Assembly (NCBI GenBank): GCA_963795835.1
Contig: CAWCJC010000008.1
Location: 124,001 to 188,000 of the forward strand
Length of the DNA: 64,000 bases
Source: JALYXI01 sp963795835
GTDB taxonomy: Bacteria; Acidobacteriota; Terriglobia; Bryobacterales; Bryobacteraceae
Direction of reading: 5' to 3'
The position numbers and the translations under genes were made by a program. The notes under the pieces are model-generated. The model had not been told where the DNA came from, did not search any database, and was given only the letters and a program-made list of their open reading frames with translations. Each line of letters opens with the position of its first letter. The first letter of the stretch is position 1. Of this stretch, positions 44,738 through 53,870 are shown in pieces.

Positions 44738-45844
44738 ATGCTTCGTTTCTGTTGTTCTCTGTTTGCTCTTGGGCTCTTCGCTCAGACGCCTCCACCCCGC
44801 CCTCCGCGTCCCACTCCGCCGACCCGCGATGCTCACACCGAGGGCTACGTCACGGCCAAGGATTTGCCCGATGGCGAGAATCCCCCCGCCACCGCCGACG
44901 GAAATTTTATTCTTGGGCCTACGCACAATCCCGCTCCCGAAATGACGGTCAAGGAAGGTGTGCCGCAGGGTACCGTTTCGGTTTTTACAATGGAGTCCAC
45001 CGATAGCAAGATTTATCCGGGCATCGCGCGGGAGCCCGGAACTTTCGGTAAGCCCGATCCTGACAACCCGGCGAAAATTGTGGTGACTACCAGCCACCCG
45101 GCGCCCTATAGCCGAAAAGTGACGGTTTATGTGCCGAAGCAGTACGTTGCCGGGACGGTTGCGCCTTTCATCGTTGGGGCAGACGGGCCGGACAAGATGT
45201 TGTTTACTGCACTCGATAACCTGATCGCGGAAAAGCGGGTTCCGGTGATGATCGGAATCTCGATCAGTAACGGGTCTGGAGACGCGCAGGGCAGCGAGCG
45301 CGGGTTGGAGTACGACACCATGTCCGGGCTGTACGCGGAGTTTGTTGAAAAGGAAGTTCTTCCGCTGGTGGAAAAGAACTATGGCGTTAAGCTGACGAAA
45401 GACCCTGAGGGGCGGGCCACCATGGGCGGGAGTTCGGGCGGGTCCGCGGCGCTCATTATGGCTTGGTATCACCCCGAGTGGTATCACCGGGTGTTGACTT
45501 ATTCCGGAACTTACGTGAATCAACAATATCCTTGGAATCCGCAAACTCCGGGCGGGGCCTGGGAATTTCACAAGAGTTTGATTCCCAATAGTCCGAAAAA
45601 GCCGATTCGGCTCTGGATGGAAGTCGGCGACCGCGACAACTTCAACCCGAATCCAATGGGCGACGGCATGCACGATTGGGTAGTGGCCAACGAGCAGATG
45701 GCAAAGGTGCTGGCTGCCAAAGGCTATCACTATCAATTCGTATTCGCCCGAAATGCGGGCCATACCGACAGGACCGTGAAGCAGCAAACCCTGCCGGAAG
45801 CTCTGGAATACGTTTGGCAAGGCTACAAACCTGTGACAAGGTAA
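44738..45844 (+). CDS. Secreted esterase D/enterochelin-esterase-like hydrolase
   Basis: A signal peptide (MLRFCCSLFALGLFAQ) and a Pro-rich linker precede an alpha/beta hydrolase (PF00756 type): SRKVTVYVPKQY, PFIVGADGPDKM, the nucleophile elbow MGGSSGGSAALIM, and the C-terminal His in NAGHTDR. A beta domain (residues ~45-110) in front resembles the N-terminal domain of ferric-enterobactin esterases. Substrate unknown; these are often xylan or feruloyl esterases in Acidobacteria. It is divergent from the Sir2 gene with 15 bases between the coding parts. Confidence 0.87.
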   Translation: MLRFCCSLFALGLFAQTPPPRPPRPTPPTRDAHTEGYVTAKDLPDGENPPATADGNFILGPTHNPAPEMTVKEGVPQGTVSVFTMESTDSKIYPGIAREPGTFGKPDPDNPAKIVVTTSHPAPYSRKVTVYVPKQYVAGTVAPFIVGADGPDKMLFTALDNLIAEKRVPVMIGISISNGSGDAQGSERGLEYDTMSGLYAEFVEKEVLPLVEKNYGVKLTKDPEGRATMGGSSGGSAALIMAWYHPEWYHRVLTYSGTYVNQQYPWNPQTPGGAWEFHKSLIPNSPKKPIRLWMEVGDRDNFNPNPMGDGMHDWVVANEQMAKVLAAKGYHYQFVFARNAGHTDRTVKQQTLPEALEYVWQGYKPVTR

Positions 45845-45878
45845 GTAGTTTTGGGCACGAGCGTGCTAGTTAGTACGC

Positions 45879-46658
45879 GTGACTAAATACTTCGTTTGTC
45901 TCAGCGTTCTTTCCGTCGTTGCGGTTGCGCAGGATCAGGGCAGGTACAATCGGGGTTCTGCGCGCCCAGACGTCGGGGCCGGACATATTCCTCCTCAAGG
46001 CCCGCCTCCTGCGGTTGCAAATCCTCAGAGAACTCCGGATCAGCAGCGGACGAATCAGGACCAGCAGCGGATGAATCAGGGCCAACCACAGCGCGATCAA
46101 CAACAGCAGCAGCAACAGCAAGTACAACAGCAGCAGCAACAGCGCGATCAACAACAGCGCGATCAACAACAGCGCGATCAACTACAGCAGCAGCAACAGC
46201 GCCAGGCACAACAACAGCAGCGCCAGGCACAGCCACAGCAGCGGGCGAATCAAGATGCGCAGCGCTACGGCCAGCAGCAGCAGGATCGCCGCTTTCAGGC
46301 GGACCGGCAAGGACATCCCGACTATCCTCATGTTCATTCCAACAATGAATGGGTAGGGCACGATAGCGGAAGGGGCGATATTCATTTCAACCGGGGGGAC
46401 AACCCCTGGGAACGCGGCCGTTTTACCGGCGGCTTTGGCCCGCAGCACATCTTCACTTTAGGGGGCGGAGACCGGCAACGCTTCTGGTTCAATAATTACT
46501 ATTGGGATGTTGCCCCCTATGATTACGGCATTGTAGGGAATTGGGAGTGGGATCGTGATCGCGTAGTGATCTATGAGGATCCTGACCACCCCGGTTACTA
46601 TCTCGCTTACAATCCTCGCTTAGGCACTTACGCCCACGTAGAGTATCTGGGGCGGTAA
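45879..46658 (+). CDS. Exported Gln-rich protein with RcnB-like tail
   Basis: A signal peptide (TKYFVCLSVLSVVAVAQ) is followed by a low-complexity region (residues ~50-135) made of Gln with Arg, Asp and Ala: runs of QQQ, QRDQQ and RQAQ repeats. The last ~90 residues are a folded Trp/Tyr/Asp-rich domain (FWFNNYYWDVAPYDYG, WEWDRDRVVIYEDPDHPGYYLAYNPRLGTYAHVEYLG), like the YXWXXD-rich tails of several periplasmic proteins. GTG 45879 is the start. The Gln tract may act as a flexible spacer. Confidence 0.75.
   Translation: MTKYFVCLSVLSVVAVAQDQGRYNRGSARPDVGAGHIPPQGPPPAVANPQRTPDQQRTNQDQQRMNQGQPQRDQQQQQQQQVQQQQQQRDQQQRDQQQRDQLQQQQQRQAQQQQRQAQPQQRANQDAQRYGQQQQDRRFQADRQGHPDYPHVHSNNEWVGHDSGRGDIHFNRGDNPWERGRFTGGFGPQHIFTLGGGDRQRFWFNNYYWDVAPYDYGIVGNWEWDRDRVVIYEDPDHPGYYLAYNPRLGTYAHVEYLGR
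46060..46275. repeat. CAG/CAA-rich tandem repeat tract within the Q-rich gene
   Basis: Interspersed CAGCAG, CAACAG and GATCAACAACAGCGC units repeat over about 215 bases; the 15-base GATCAACAACAGCGC unit occurs three times around 46145-46190. All units keep the reading frame. The tract is prone to slippage and to assembly collapse. Confidence 0.7.
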
Positions 46659-46662
46659 ACGG

Positions 46663-47766
46663 TTAGTGCGGCAACGTGATGGTGGTACCGGACTTCGCGG
46701 ACGTCCGGGCGGCATCCAGGATTTCGGTCACCACCATGTTGTTTTCTAAAGACGATAAACCCTTGGGCGCGGCTTTATCCCTCACTGTGTGGATCAGGTA
46801 AGAGATGTAGTCGCGGTCATTCGCGGGCAATTCTCCGGGAGTTGAAGAAACTTCGGCCGTTTGGCCCGGCAACCGGACTCGCAGGCCCTTTGCGCCGGTC
46901 GCGACGGCATAGCCAGAAGCGCCATAAACCTCCAAGTCCTTCCGCGCGAACGGCCAATTCCACGATCCTTCGATTACCCCCTGAGCACCGGGATATTCCA
47001 GAAGCACGGTGGCTTCGTCGTCTACCTTGGCATAGATTGAAGGCTTATTTGTCTGGGTTAAGGCGGTGACCTTCACGGGGCGCGCGCCGTCCATCAGCCA
47101 AGTCATTAAGTTCGCGCCGTAGCAGCCAAAGTCGAAGAGAGCGCCCGCGCCATTCTTGACGGGATCGCTGAGCCAACGGAAAAACTCAGGGGGCGTGTGA
47201 ATTTCAAACGGCCCGTTGTGGCCGTCCATCGCCACCATGCGGCGAATGTCGCCCAACGCATGCTGCGTTTTCGCCAGCTTCCAGATTTCGCCGTGGCTCT
47301 GGTACCAGGTGGTCTCGTAATTGACAATCACTGGAATACCTGCCGCTTGAGACGCTTTCCGGATTGCCCGGGCATCCTCATTGGTGGTCGCAAGTGGCTT
47401 TTCCATCATGACGGGGATCTTGTGGGTGGCGCACTGCTCCACGACCATCCTGTGGTCAAGCGTGCTGGTGAAGGTAGCCACCGCATCCGGTTTGACCTGG
47501 GAGAGCATCGTTTCGAGGGAAGTAAACCGCGCCGATTCCGGAACATTGAAGAGCCCTCCGTACTTCGTGAGCAAAGCGGGATCCGGGTCAAAGATGGCCG
47601 CGATTCGAACTTCGGGGTGAGCTTTGGACGTATTGAGAAATCCGTGGACGTGACCGTGGACTAGACCGGCAATTGCAATTTTGAAGGGTTCCGCAGCCTG
47701 AAGAACCGGGCTGAGGGTTTGAAGAAAGAGGAAGGCGCAAAAAACCCCCCTGCGTGCAACCCGCAA
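46663..47766 (-). CDS. Gfo/Idh/MocA-family oxidoreductase, exported
   Basis: A short signal-like start (RVARRGVFCAFLFLQTLSPVLQA) precedes a Rossmann fold (FKIAIAGLVHGHVHGFL, EVRIAAIFDPD), MMEKPLATTNEDARA with the catalytic Lys, and the C-terminal alpha/beta domain (GALFDFGCYGANLMTWLMDG). The glycine motif is atypical (AGLVHGH). The TTG at 47766 gives the best signal peptide; an ATG at 47829 in frame is the alternative. Such exported Gfo/Idh proteins are common in Acidobacteria and Planctomycetes. It is divergent from the heparinase-like gene, with a palindrome between. Confidence 0.83.
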   Translation of the reverse strand: MRVARRGVFCAFLFLQTLSPVLQAAEPFKIAIAGLVHGHVHGFLNTSKAHPEVRIAAIFDPDPALLTKYGGLFNVPESARFTSLETMLSQVKPDAVATFTSTLDHRMVVEQCATHKIPVMMEKPLATTNEDARAIRKASQAAGIPVIVNYETTWYQSHGEIWKLAKTQHALGDIRRMVAMDGHNGPFEIHTPPEFFRWLSDPVKNGAGALFDFGCYGANLMTWLMDGARPVKVTALTQTNKPSIYAKVDDEATVLLEYPGAQGVIEGSWNWPFARKDLEVYGASGYAVATGAKGLRVRLPGQTAEVSSTPGELPANDRDYISYLIHTVRDKAAPKGLSSLENNMVVTEILDAARTSAKSGTTITLPH

Positions 47767-48000
47767 GCGACCCAGATTCCAGGCTTGTAACTGCTGATCA
47801 CAGCGGCTCCCGCAAGCACGTTGTCCCATAAGCCTAAAACCGAACTCGCCAGCCTGTTGCAGCAGAGGGCAGGTTGAAAAGTACTTCTTTGATTCCCTCA
47901 ACAGATAGCAACCTCCGGGCCAAGTGTCAATCGTTCGCAAGTCTCTGAATCCACGGCCTCCAAGCCGAAAGTGAACTCCGTAGGGACCTGTTTTTCTGTC

Positions 48001-48029
48001 TCATGTTGTGTCAGTGTGACACAACATGA
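48001..48029. promoter_or_regulatory. Perfect 13-bp inverted repeat, likely operator
   Basis: Arms TCATGTTGTGTCA (48001-48013) and TGACACAACATGA (48017-48029) are fully complementary with a 3-base spacer GTG. It lies 13 bases before the GTG start of the heparinase-like gene and about 240 bases from the start of the divergent Gfo/Idh gene. The core TGTGTCA-N3-TGACACA is the type of site bound by dimeric repressors. There is no T run, so it is not a terminator. Confidence 0.6.
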
Positions 48030-48041
48030 GCAAATAGAAGC

Positions 48042-49371
48042 GTGCCCGGTTTTGCCGTTATTCTTCTTTTGCTCTGCTCAGCGTCAGACCTGTGGTCTGA
48101 GCCCGAAACGCTAACCGTCTATACCGAGCATCCCCGGCTCTTTCTGAGAGCCAACCGGCTGAAGCTGCTACGCCGTGAGAAAGAACGAAAGTCACTGCGC
48201 TGGGAGCAGTTCGATCTGCTGATGCGCGGCGGCGCCCCGTTCCTGGAGCCAGGGTTTGCCGAGGCGCTGTATTACCGGGTGAGTGATGACAAGAATCACG
48301 GGCGGTTGGCGGTCCAGTGGGCCCTCAAAACGGCTACGGCCTCGGATGCCGACGCGCGGCAGACAGCTCTGGTCTTCGATTGGTGCCAGGATCTGCTTTC
48401 GCCGGCGGAATCGGCGGCTCTGATTGCGAAGTTGGAGCGTACGCTGGCGGCGAAACCAGGCCCATCGATCGAGAATGAACGATCGCGCCTGCTCACGGCG
48501 ATCGCTCTCGCCGACCATTCACCCAAGGCTTCCGCGGCCGGTCTGCAGGATTTCTTCGATCGGGCTTGGAAACTGCGGCTGGCCCGGCTCAGAAGCGGCT
48601 CCGCCCCCATTCCGCTGGACCAAAGCTTTGCGTTCTATGAGATCTTGCATGCGGTCCGCGACAATCTGAACTCTGGATCTCCGAGAGGACGATCCCCACT
48701 ATTTCAAAGACTTCCCAATCGGGCACCTGCTCTCGAATTATCCCGCAGCGTTTCCGGCTGCGGAAAGCGAGTACCGGATCCCGGCAAAGATGGGGACCGG
48801 GGAGCCGGATCTGCGAACCGCTGCTTTAGCGCGAGCCGCCGAGCTTGCCATGGTGGCATTCGATGCAAACTCGCCGGAGACGCAGGTGCTGCAAGGCTGG
48901 CTCATGAACGACCAATTCCTGATGCGCGGTACGTTTGGGATCCCCTATGAGTTCCTGTGGGCAAATCCGTATCAACCAGGCTTGAGTTACTACCATGTGC
49001 CGCTTGTGTTTCATGACGAAACGTTCGGCCGCCTCTATGTCCGGTCCAATTGGGAGGATTCGGCGCAATGGCTGGGGTTTGTCGATGGGCAATTGCAGCT
49101 TTTCGAAAACGGGCAAATCACTATGTTGAACCCCGAAATTACCCGGGAGCCGCTTGATCTCGACGAAGCCGTGGTGTTCTTTGGAAAAACCGCGCACCGC
49201 TTTCGGACTCCCGAGAAAGAGGTGGTGGATGTTTTCATCGTTGGGCTGGAGCCGAAGCGGCTCTACCGCGTCGAAATCGATTCTGAGGAGATGGAGGAGG
49301 ACGTTTCCGATCCGGGCGGCATTCTCTACCTAAAAGGGTTGAAGGGAAACACAGGCATCCGCTTCCAGTGA
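48042..49371 (+). CDS. Secreted heparinase-like/unknown protein, one frameshift
   Basis: A signal peptide (MPGFAVILLLLCSASDLWS) is followed by TVYTEHPRLFLRANRLKLLRREKERKSLRWEQFDLLM, an alpha/alpha-toroid-like opening seen in heparinase-II/III-type and alginate-lyase-type proteins. The frame slips near 48672 (DNLN then one extra T, then LDLREDDPHYFKDFPIGHLLSNYPAAFPAAE), after which the beta-sandwich half continues to the stop at 49371 (PLVFHDETFGRLYVRSNWEDSAQWLGFVDGQ). Active-site residues cannot be assigned. GTG 48042 follows the palindrome. Confidence 0.7.
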
Positions 49372-49900
49372 AAGCTGACGATCCTCTGATCGTGACTGTA
49401 CGGTGCGACGGTGCCGGCTGGAGGTATTGCGAAGAGTTGCGCACCCGTTACTTTCCGCGAGAACGGAATGTTGTTCCCGCGCACATCATGCTGTTTCACC
49501 ATTTACCGGGCCGGCAATTGGACAAGGTGACAAGCCAAAGCACGGAAGTGGCTAGTTCGGTAAGGCCGTTTTCCATGCGGGTGAGCGGCGTCAGGTCGCT
49601 TGGCCGGGGAGTCGCTCTGGTCGTGGAGTCGCCTGACTTGCGCCGTTTTCACGCGCGCTGTCCGACCTGTGGGAGCCGTGGCTCATTCCGCAAGACCGTA
49701 TGCGCTTCTCCCCCCATGTGACGATTCAGAACAAGGTGACCCCTGAACAAGCGCGGCTCCTGTTAACAACTCTTTCTGCAACATTCACCCCGTTTTCAAT
49801 CGATGCATTAGGCGTGGATCTCTGGTATTACAGGGACGGGCCGTGGGAGAACGCCGGTTTTATACAATTTCCCGGTTTGCCCTTAACTGGTTTCCCCTAA
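49368..49900 (+). CDS. 2H phosphoesterase (2'-5' RNA ligase-like), one frameshift
   Basis: The 2H superfamily needs two HxT/S motifs. The second is clear (RFSPHVTIQN). The first is AHIMLFHHLPG, where the Thr/Ser is Met, so it is imperfect. The frame changes near 49662: one missing base restores LSDLWEPWLIPQDRMRFSPHV. The C-terminal part ALGVDLWYYRDGPWENAGFIQFPG is typical of the family. The ATG overlaps the previous stop (ATGA). Confidence 0.75.
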
Positions 49901-50895
49901 TAAGCCCAGCGCCATAAGCAGGCACCCGCCGTATAGCCTGCCCCTACAGCGGCGAACAGAACCAGATCGCCCTTCTTCAGACGGCCTTGTGTTATGGCAT
50001 CGCGCGTGGCAAGCGGAATGGTTCCGGCGGTGGTGTTCCCGTAATGGTCGATGTTGACGAGCACGCGGCTCATCGGCAGGCCCAGGCGCTCAGCCGTAGC
50101 TGCAATGATCCGGCGATTCGCCTGGTGCGGAATCAAAATGGCAACGTCTTGATAGGTGAACCCATTGCGCGACAGCAGTTCTTCGCACATTTCGCTCATT
50201 TTCTTGACGGCAAACTTGAATACCTGGCCGCCATCCTGCTTCACGAAGTGCATGCGATCGCGAATGGTTTCTTCGCTTGCCGGAAGGCGGCTTCCGCCTG
50301 CGGGCATTTTCAAGTAGTCGCCGCCTGAGCCGTCGATTTGGCCGAGGAAGTCGATAAAGCCCAAGTCCTCCCCCTCCTCGGCAGGTTCAATCAGCACGGC
50401 GCCTGCCCCGTCGCCGAAGAGGATGCATGTGGAGCGATCGGTATAGTCGATGATTCGGCTCATCGTATCGGCGCCGATAGCGAGAACCTTCTGGTGAGTT
50501 CCACAGGCGACCAGGTGAGCGGCGGTATTCAGGCCATAGAGGAAACCGGCACAGGCAGCGACCAGGTCGAAACCCCAGGCTTTGGTTGCGCCGATGCGGT
50601 TTTGAACCAGACAAGCTGTAGAGGGGAAGAGCATGTCGGGAGTGACTGTCGAGACCAGGATGGCATCGAGCTCGGACGCATCGATGCCTCGGCTGGCCAA
50701 GGCCACACACGCCGCTTCAATGGCAAGGTCGGACGTTGCCATTTCAGGCGGCGCAATGTGGCGCTCCGAAATTCCGGTCCGTTCCCGGATCCATTGGTCG
50801 CTGGTGGCCACCAGCTTTTCGAGGTCCGCATTGGTGAGGATACCGGGAGGCGTATAGCATCCGAGCGCGGTAATCTTAGGTCTTCGCAATTGCAT
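49897..50895 (-). CDS. fabH: Beta-ketoacyl-ACP synthase III
   Basis: FabH starts fatty-acid synthesis by condensing acetyl-CoA with malonyl-ACP. The catalytic triad is visible: Cys in DLVAACAGFLYGL, His in ILIPHQANRRI and Asn in HYGNTTAGTIPLA. The N-terminus KITALGCYTPPGILTNADLEKLVATSDQWI RERTGI type and GDGAGAVLIEP are also typical. ATG 50895 is chosen; the frame extends upstream without support. Its start faces the SprT-like gene divergently with a 2-base overlap, and it ends 4 bases inside the convergent 2H gene. Confidence 0.95.
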   Translation of the reverse strand: MQLRRPKITALGCYTPPGILTNADLEKLVATSDQWIRERTGISERHIAPPEMATSDLAIEAACVALASRGIDASELDAILVSTVTPDMLFPSTACLVQNRIGATKAWGFDLVAACAGFLYGLNTAAHLVACGTHQKVLAIGADTMSRIIDYTDRSTCILFGDGAGAVLIEPAEEGEDLGFIDFLGQIDGSGGDYLKMPAGGSRLPASEETIRDRMHFVKQDGGQVFKFAVKKMSEMCEELLSRNGFTYQDVAILIPHQANRRIIAATAERLGLPMSRVLVNIDHYGNTTAGTIPLATRDAITQGRLKKGDLVLFAAVGAGYTAGACLWRWAY

Positions 50896-51682
50896 GAAAG
50901 AAGAGAAGCTGAAGTTCCTTGATACGTCACCCGGCCCGGGAAAGCAAGACGGGTTCGAACAGTTCCTGACACCTGATGTTCCCACGATGTTGTTCTTCGA
51001 AACGGGAGAGCAGATTTACTCGCGGATTTTCCGCGAGTTAAAGCCAAGAACGCCGATTCCGCAATTTTCGATCGTGTACCGCAAATTCGCGAACGCGAAC
51101 AGTTCCATCTCTTTGGCGAATGGGCGCGTGCACGTGAAGTTGTCCGACCTTCTGGAGGGAGCGCCCGCCCCTGTAACCGAGGCGCTGGCGCGAATCCTGC
51201 TGGGCAAACTATTCAAACAGCCTGCCGCGCCGGCGTATTTGCACCGGTATCGCCTTTATTTGAACCGGAAGGATGTTCGGCGGCAAATCCAGCTGATGCG
51301 GCAGTCAAGAGGGCGAAAACATATCTCCGGGCCGGAAGGACGATTCTTCAATTTGTTGGAGATCTTCGAAAGGCTGAATCAGGAGTTCTTTCACGGCTTG
51401 TTGGGGCGGCCAGAGTTGGGCTGGAGTTTGAGAAGAAGCCGGACCACGCTGGGGCACTTTGACCCGTCACACAACGCAATTGTCATCAGCCGAATTTTCG
51501 ACGAAAAATCCACGCCGGAGATCGCGTTGCATTATGTAATGTTTCACGAAATGCTCCACCTCCAATTTCCGGTGGACCATTCCGGTACCCGCCGTTGCGT
51601 TCATACCCGCGAGTTTAAGGAGGCGGAGCGGCGGTTTCCGCAGCTAGCGGAAGCAAGAGAAGTGCTAAAGCGTCTGGTTTAG
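50894..51682 (+). CDS. SprT-like/M48-type zinc metallopeptidase
   Basis: The zinc motif HEMLHLQ (HExxH variant with Glu in position two: H-E-M-L-H) near residue 219 is followed by RRCVHTREFKEAERRF, giving a third His, as in SprT-like and M48-type peptidases. The preceding RLNQEFFHGLLGRPELGWSLRRSRTTLGHFDPSHNAIVISRIFDE is characteristic of the SprT-like group. The first ~130 residues are lineage-specific. Soluble; substrate unknown. Confidence 0.8.
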   Translation: MKEEKLKFLDTSPGPGKQDGFEQFLTPDVPTMLFFETGEQIYSRIFRELKPRTPIPQFSIVYRKFANANSSISLANGRVHVKLSDLLEGAPAPVTEALARILLGKLFKQPAAPAYLHRYRLYLNRKDVRRQIQLMRQSRGRKHISGPEGRFFNLLEIFERLNQEFFHGLLGRPELGWSLRRSRTTLGHFDPSHNAIVISRIFDEKSTPEIALHYVMFHEMLHLQFPVDHSGTRRCVHTREFKEAERRFPQLAEAREVLKRLV

Positions 51683-51688
51683 TACCAA

Positions 51689-52150
51689 TTACGGCTGGAG
51701 AACCGGTTCTAAGCTCAATACGTCCAGCCGCAGTCTCATATGCTCCAGATTGGAGGTGAGGGCGGCGGCAGAAATTTTCAGACTGTAGATTCCGAAGGCG
51801 TGGAGAGCGAGGCGAAATTCAATTGCAATCATGGCGACGGTGAAGATGCATCGCGCTTTCACCAATGTCTTCGCAAGATCTGCTCTGGAAACCTGGGAAC
51901 CGATCATGATGGAACGGATTTCATCGGTTATTGAACTAAAATCAGCCGCCAAACAGCGCAGGTACTTCCGGAAGATTTCGCGGCGTTCCCTGCGCAATCG
52001 GTCGAGCGATGATTGCGAGATCCCGGCCCGGGTTTTTAACATGTGAAACTCGTTTTCAGAGAGAAGCCGTTCCATGGGACCGTAAAAATTGACCGACCTG
52101 CTCGAGTACACCTCAGGCGTCGCGGCGCTCGGACGAGGGTGCAAAGGCAT
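51689..52150 (-). CDS. Conserved-type hypothetical helical protein
   Basis: A mainly helical 153-residue protein with FHMLKTRAGISQSSLDRLRRERREIFRKYLRCLAADF and LVKARCIFTVAMIAIEFRLALHAFG segments. I recall similar proteins only from Acidobacteria, without known function. No signal peptide; one hydrophobic helix near residue 110 could be membrane-associated. An in-frame ATG at 52075 (MERLLSENEF) may be the true start. Confidence 0.7.
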   Translation of the reverse strand: MPLHPRPSAATPEVYSSRSVNFYGPMERLLSENEFHMLKTRAGISQSSLDRLRRERREIFRKYLRCLAADFSSITDEIRSIMIGSQVSRADLAKTLVKARCIFTVAMIAIEFRLALHAFGIYSLKISAAALTSNLEHMRLRLDVLSLEPVLQP

Positions 52151-52303
52151 TCTTTAAACCGAAATACCACCGTCAGGACTCAGGCACAGGAAAAGCAAAC
52201 CAACCAAACAGTAAACCGTTAGCATCGGCAGGACACCATCCTAGTTAGCGAGAATAACTAATGCTCGTCCTTAATGCAATCAAAAGAGCCGGAATTAATT
52301 TAA

Positions 52304-53082
52304 TTATTTTCCGATTGCGCGCAGAAGTAGGGTATTTACCGTACTTAATTGGTTTAAAAGTCGGGCTTCATCTTCTGGGGAAGAGGCCGGGCGCACTCTC
52401 ATCAGGCGAACCTGGCCTTCCCGCGACAGAAGCATTCCCCAGGCGCCCAGGCATAGGGTTCCAAAAGTGCTGGTCGCTAAATTCAGAGACGCGGTAAAGT
52501 GGCGCAACGTCGCTTGGTTGGCGAGGAGTTCTGCAATTTCCCCTAAGAGAATAATACTGAAGAAGCTACAGTTTAGGACGATGTTTTTATGAAGTCTAAG
52601 GGGATACCGGCGAGATAACGACCAGCAGAAGAACAATGAAAGCCGCAAAACCGAAAAGGATGCAGTGTGAGGCAAACTCCACGGCAGGAATGCGAGTGCC
52701 AAGTTTCGCGATCCGTAGTCTTGCGGAAGCAAGTCCAAAGGCAAAGACAGCAATCGCAGCGAATACTGCCCCATAGAAGCTCCATTGGCCCAGTACCGCG
52801 ATTCCGGGGAACCCGGAAAAAATACGCTTGTAGAGTTCGCGGATCATCAATCCATAAGCCAGCCACTCGACGCTCAAAAGAAACAGGAAGACCCAGGCAT
52901 AATTTTGGGTGCGAACGTTAGCGAGGTTGGACAGCCCAGTCGTTGCAATTTGAGCTCCAAGAAAAAAAGCGAAAGCGGGGTACACGGAGGCAAGGTGAAG
53001 ACGCGAACAATCTGACCAAACAGCCCGCCGCAGCCGCGAATAACAACGTCACCACTAAAGTGGACACTTGGGCGCTGACCAT
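52304..53082 (-). CDS. Membrane protein of unknown function, two frameshifts
   Basis: Across three frames the product has about seven hydrophobic helices: VSTLVVTLLFAAAAGCLV, AFAFFLGAQIATTGL, NYAWVFLFLLSVEWLAYGL, WSFYGAVFAAIAVFAFGL, VEFASHCILFGFAAFIVLLLVVIS, then NIVLNCSFFSIILLGEIAELL and LNLATSTFGTLCLGAWGML. Frame changes lie near 52990 and 52600. The start ATG is 53082. A 38-codon signal-peptide gene ends 60 bases upstream on the same strand. No family recognised. Confidence 0.65.
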
Positions 53083-53142
53083 ACAGAGAATGTAGTATAG
53101 TCGAACACCGCAAGCCAAAATTGTCGAATCCGGCGTTTAGGA

Positions 53143-53259
53143 CTACTTTACGTAGGGGCACGGGTTACACTCGGGCAACGGTACAATCGAGGTGGCCGAC
53201 TTCGAAACCGTAAGTAAAGAAAGGGCAAGTACCGTGAGAAGAGAAATTGTGCGGATCAT
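53143..53259 (-). CDS. Candidate 38-residue secreted peptide with CxxC
   Basis: ATG 53259 opens a 38-codon frame with a classical signal peptide (positive start IR, hydrophobic core ISLLTVLALSLLTV) and a mature tail IVPLPECNPCPYVK holding a CxxC pair (residues 31 and 34). AAGGA lies about eleven bases before the ATG. It is directed into the membrane-protein gene 60 bases downstream, so the two are probably one transcript. It could be a secreted signal, a metal-binding peptide, or a non-functional short frame. Confidence 0.5.
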   Translation of the reverse strand: MIRTISLLTVLALSLLTVSKSATSIVPLPECNPCPYVK

Positions 53260-53456
53260 CGTTTGGATTTCCTTATGTGAAATGTTTTACCGAACAAAGG
53301 AAGTCTAAATTGATCGAAAATGCTAACCGGCCTTCGGCAAAATGGTTTTTCGTTATTGGAACAATTGCGTTTTGATACAACCAAGCGCCTGCGAGTCGCA
53401 ATCTCCGGAGGAAGGGTAGCCGGAGATTCTCGCGAGACCCACGGGGAGGTGTCACC

Positions 53457-53870
53457 TTGAGCCTACGAATGACCCCGGACGAGACTCCCTCAGCGGAATT
53501 GTGGCGGAGGACGCTCTCCCAAATCCCGTCTGTTTTTGGCCGCTTGGTGTATCTTTCTTCATTGCGCGACACCAATACGGGCCAGTATGTGCATTTTGGA
53601 TTTGCCCAGCGCTTTTCAGATCGTGAGGCAGATAGAACGCTTCGCCGCAGTCATATGAATATCTTTGAAGATTGGCTTTGTTTCAGTCTGGAAGAGCAAA
53701 AAGAAGATCTTGAAAACTATCTGGCCCAGCTGGACCAGGACCGTGACACAGTGCTGGACAATTGGCGCGTTTTCCCTCCTTTTCCAAACTTCGTTCCCGC
53801 TGCGACGAAGGAAGCCCAACGCGAGCTTTTTTTTTCCGACCTGCGGGTGATACTCGATTGGCTGCGTTAG
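53457..53870 (+). CDS. Acidobacteria-type hypothetical protein
   Basis: A 137-residue acidic, helical protein: LSQIPSVFGRLVYLSSLRDTNTGQYVHFGFAQRF, EADRTLRRSHMNIFEDWLCFSLEEQKEDLENYLAQLDQD, and the aromatic end WRVFPPFPNFVP. I recall it as a repeated family of unknown function in Acidobacteria. Starts are TTG 53457 or ATG 53469. The 3' end overlaps the convergent regulator gene by 4 bases. Confidence 0.75.
   Translation: MSLRMTPDETPSAELWRRTLSQIPSVFGRLVYLSSLRDTNTGQYVHFGFAQRFSDREADRTLRRSHMNIFEDWLCFSLEEQKEDLENYLAQLDQDRDTVLDNWRVFPPFPNFVPAATKEAQRELFFSDLRVILDWLR

Noticed and set aside
44724..45820. Extension of the Sir2 frame far upstream to 45820
   Set aside because: The extension lies opposite the esterase gene, which has signal peptide and catalytic motifs; the extra residues are antisense noise.
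45850..45870. Short inverted repeat GCACG-AG-CGTGC after the esterase gene
   Set aside because: Only 5 bp with no T run; too weak to call a terminator.
46060..46275. Regular short repeats considered as a CRISPR-like or noncoding satellite
   Set aside because: Units are contiguous without spacers, keep the reading frame, and lie inside a signal-peptide protein gene.
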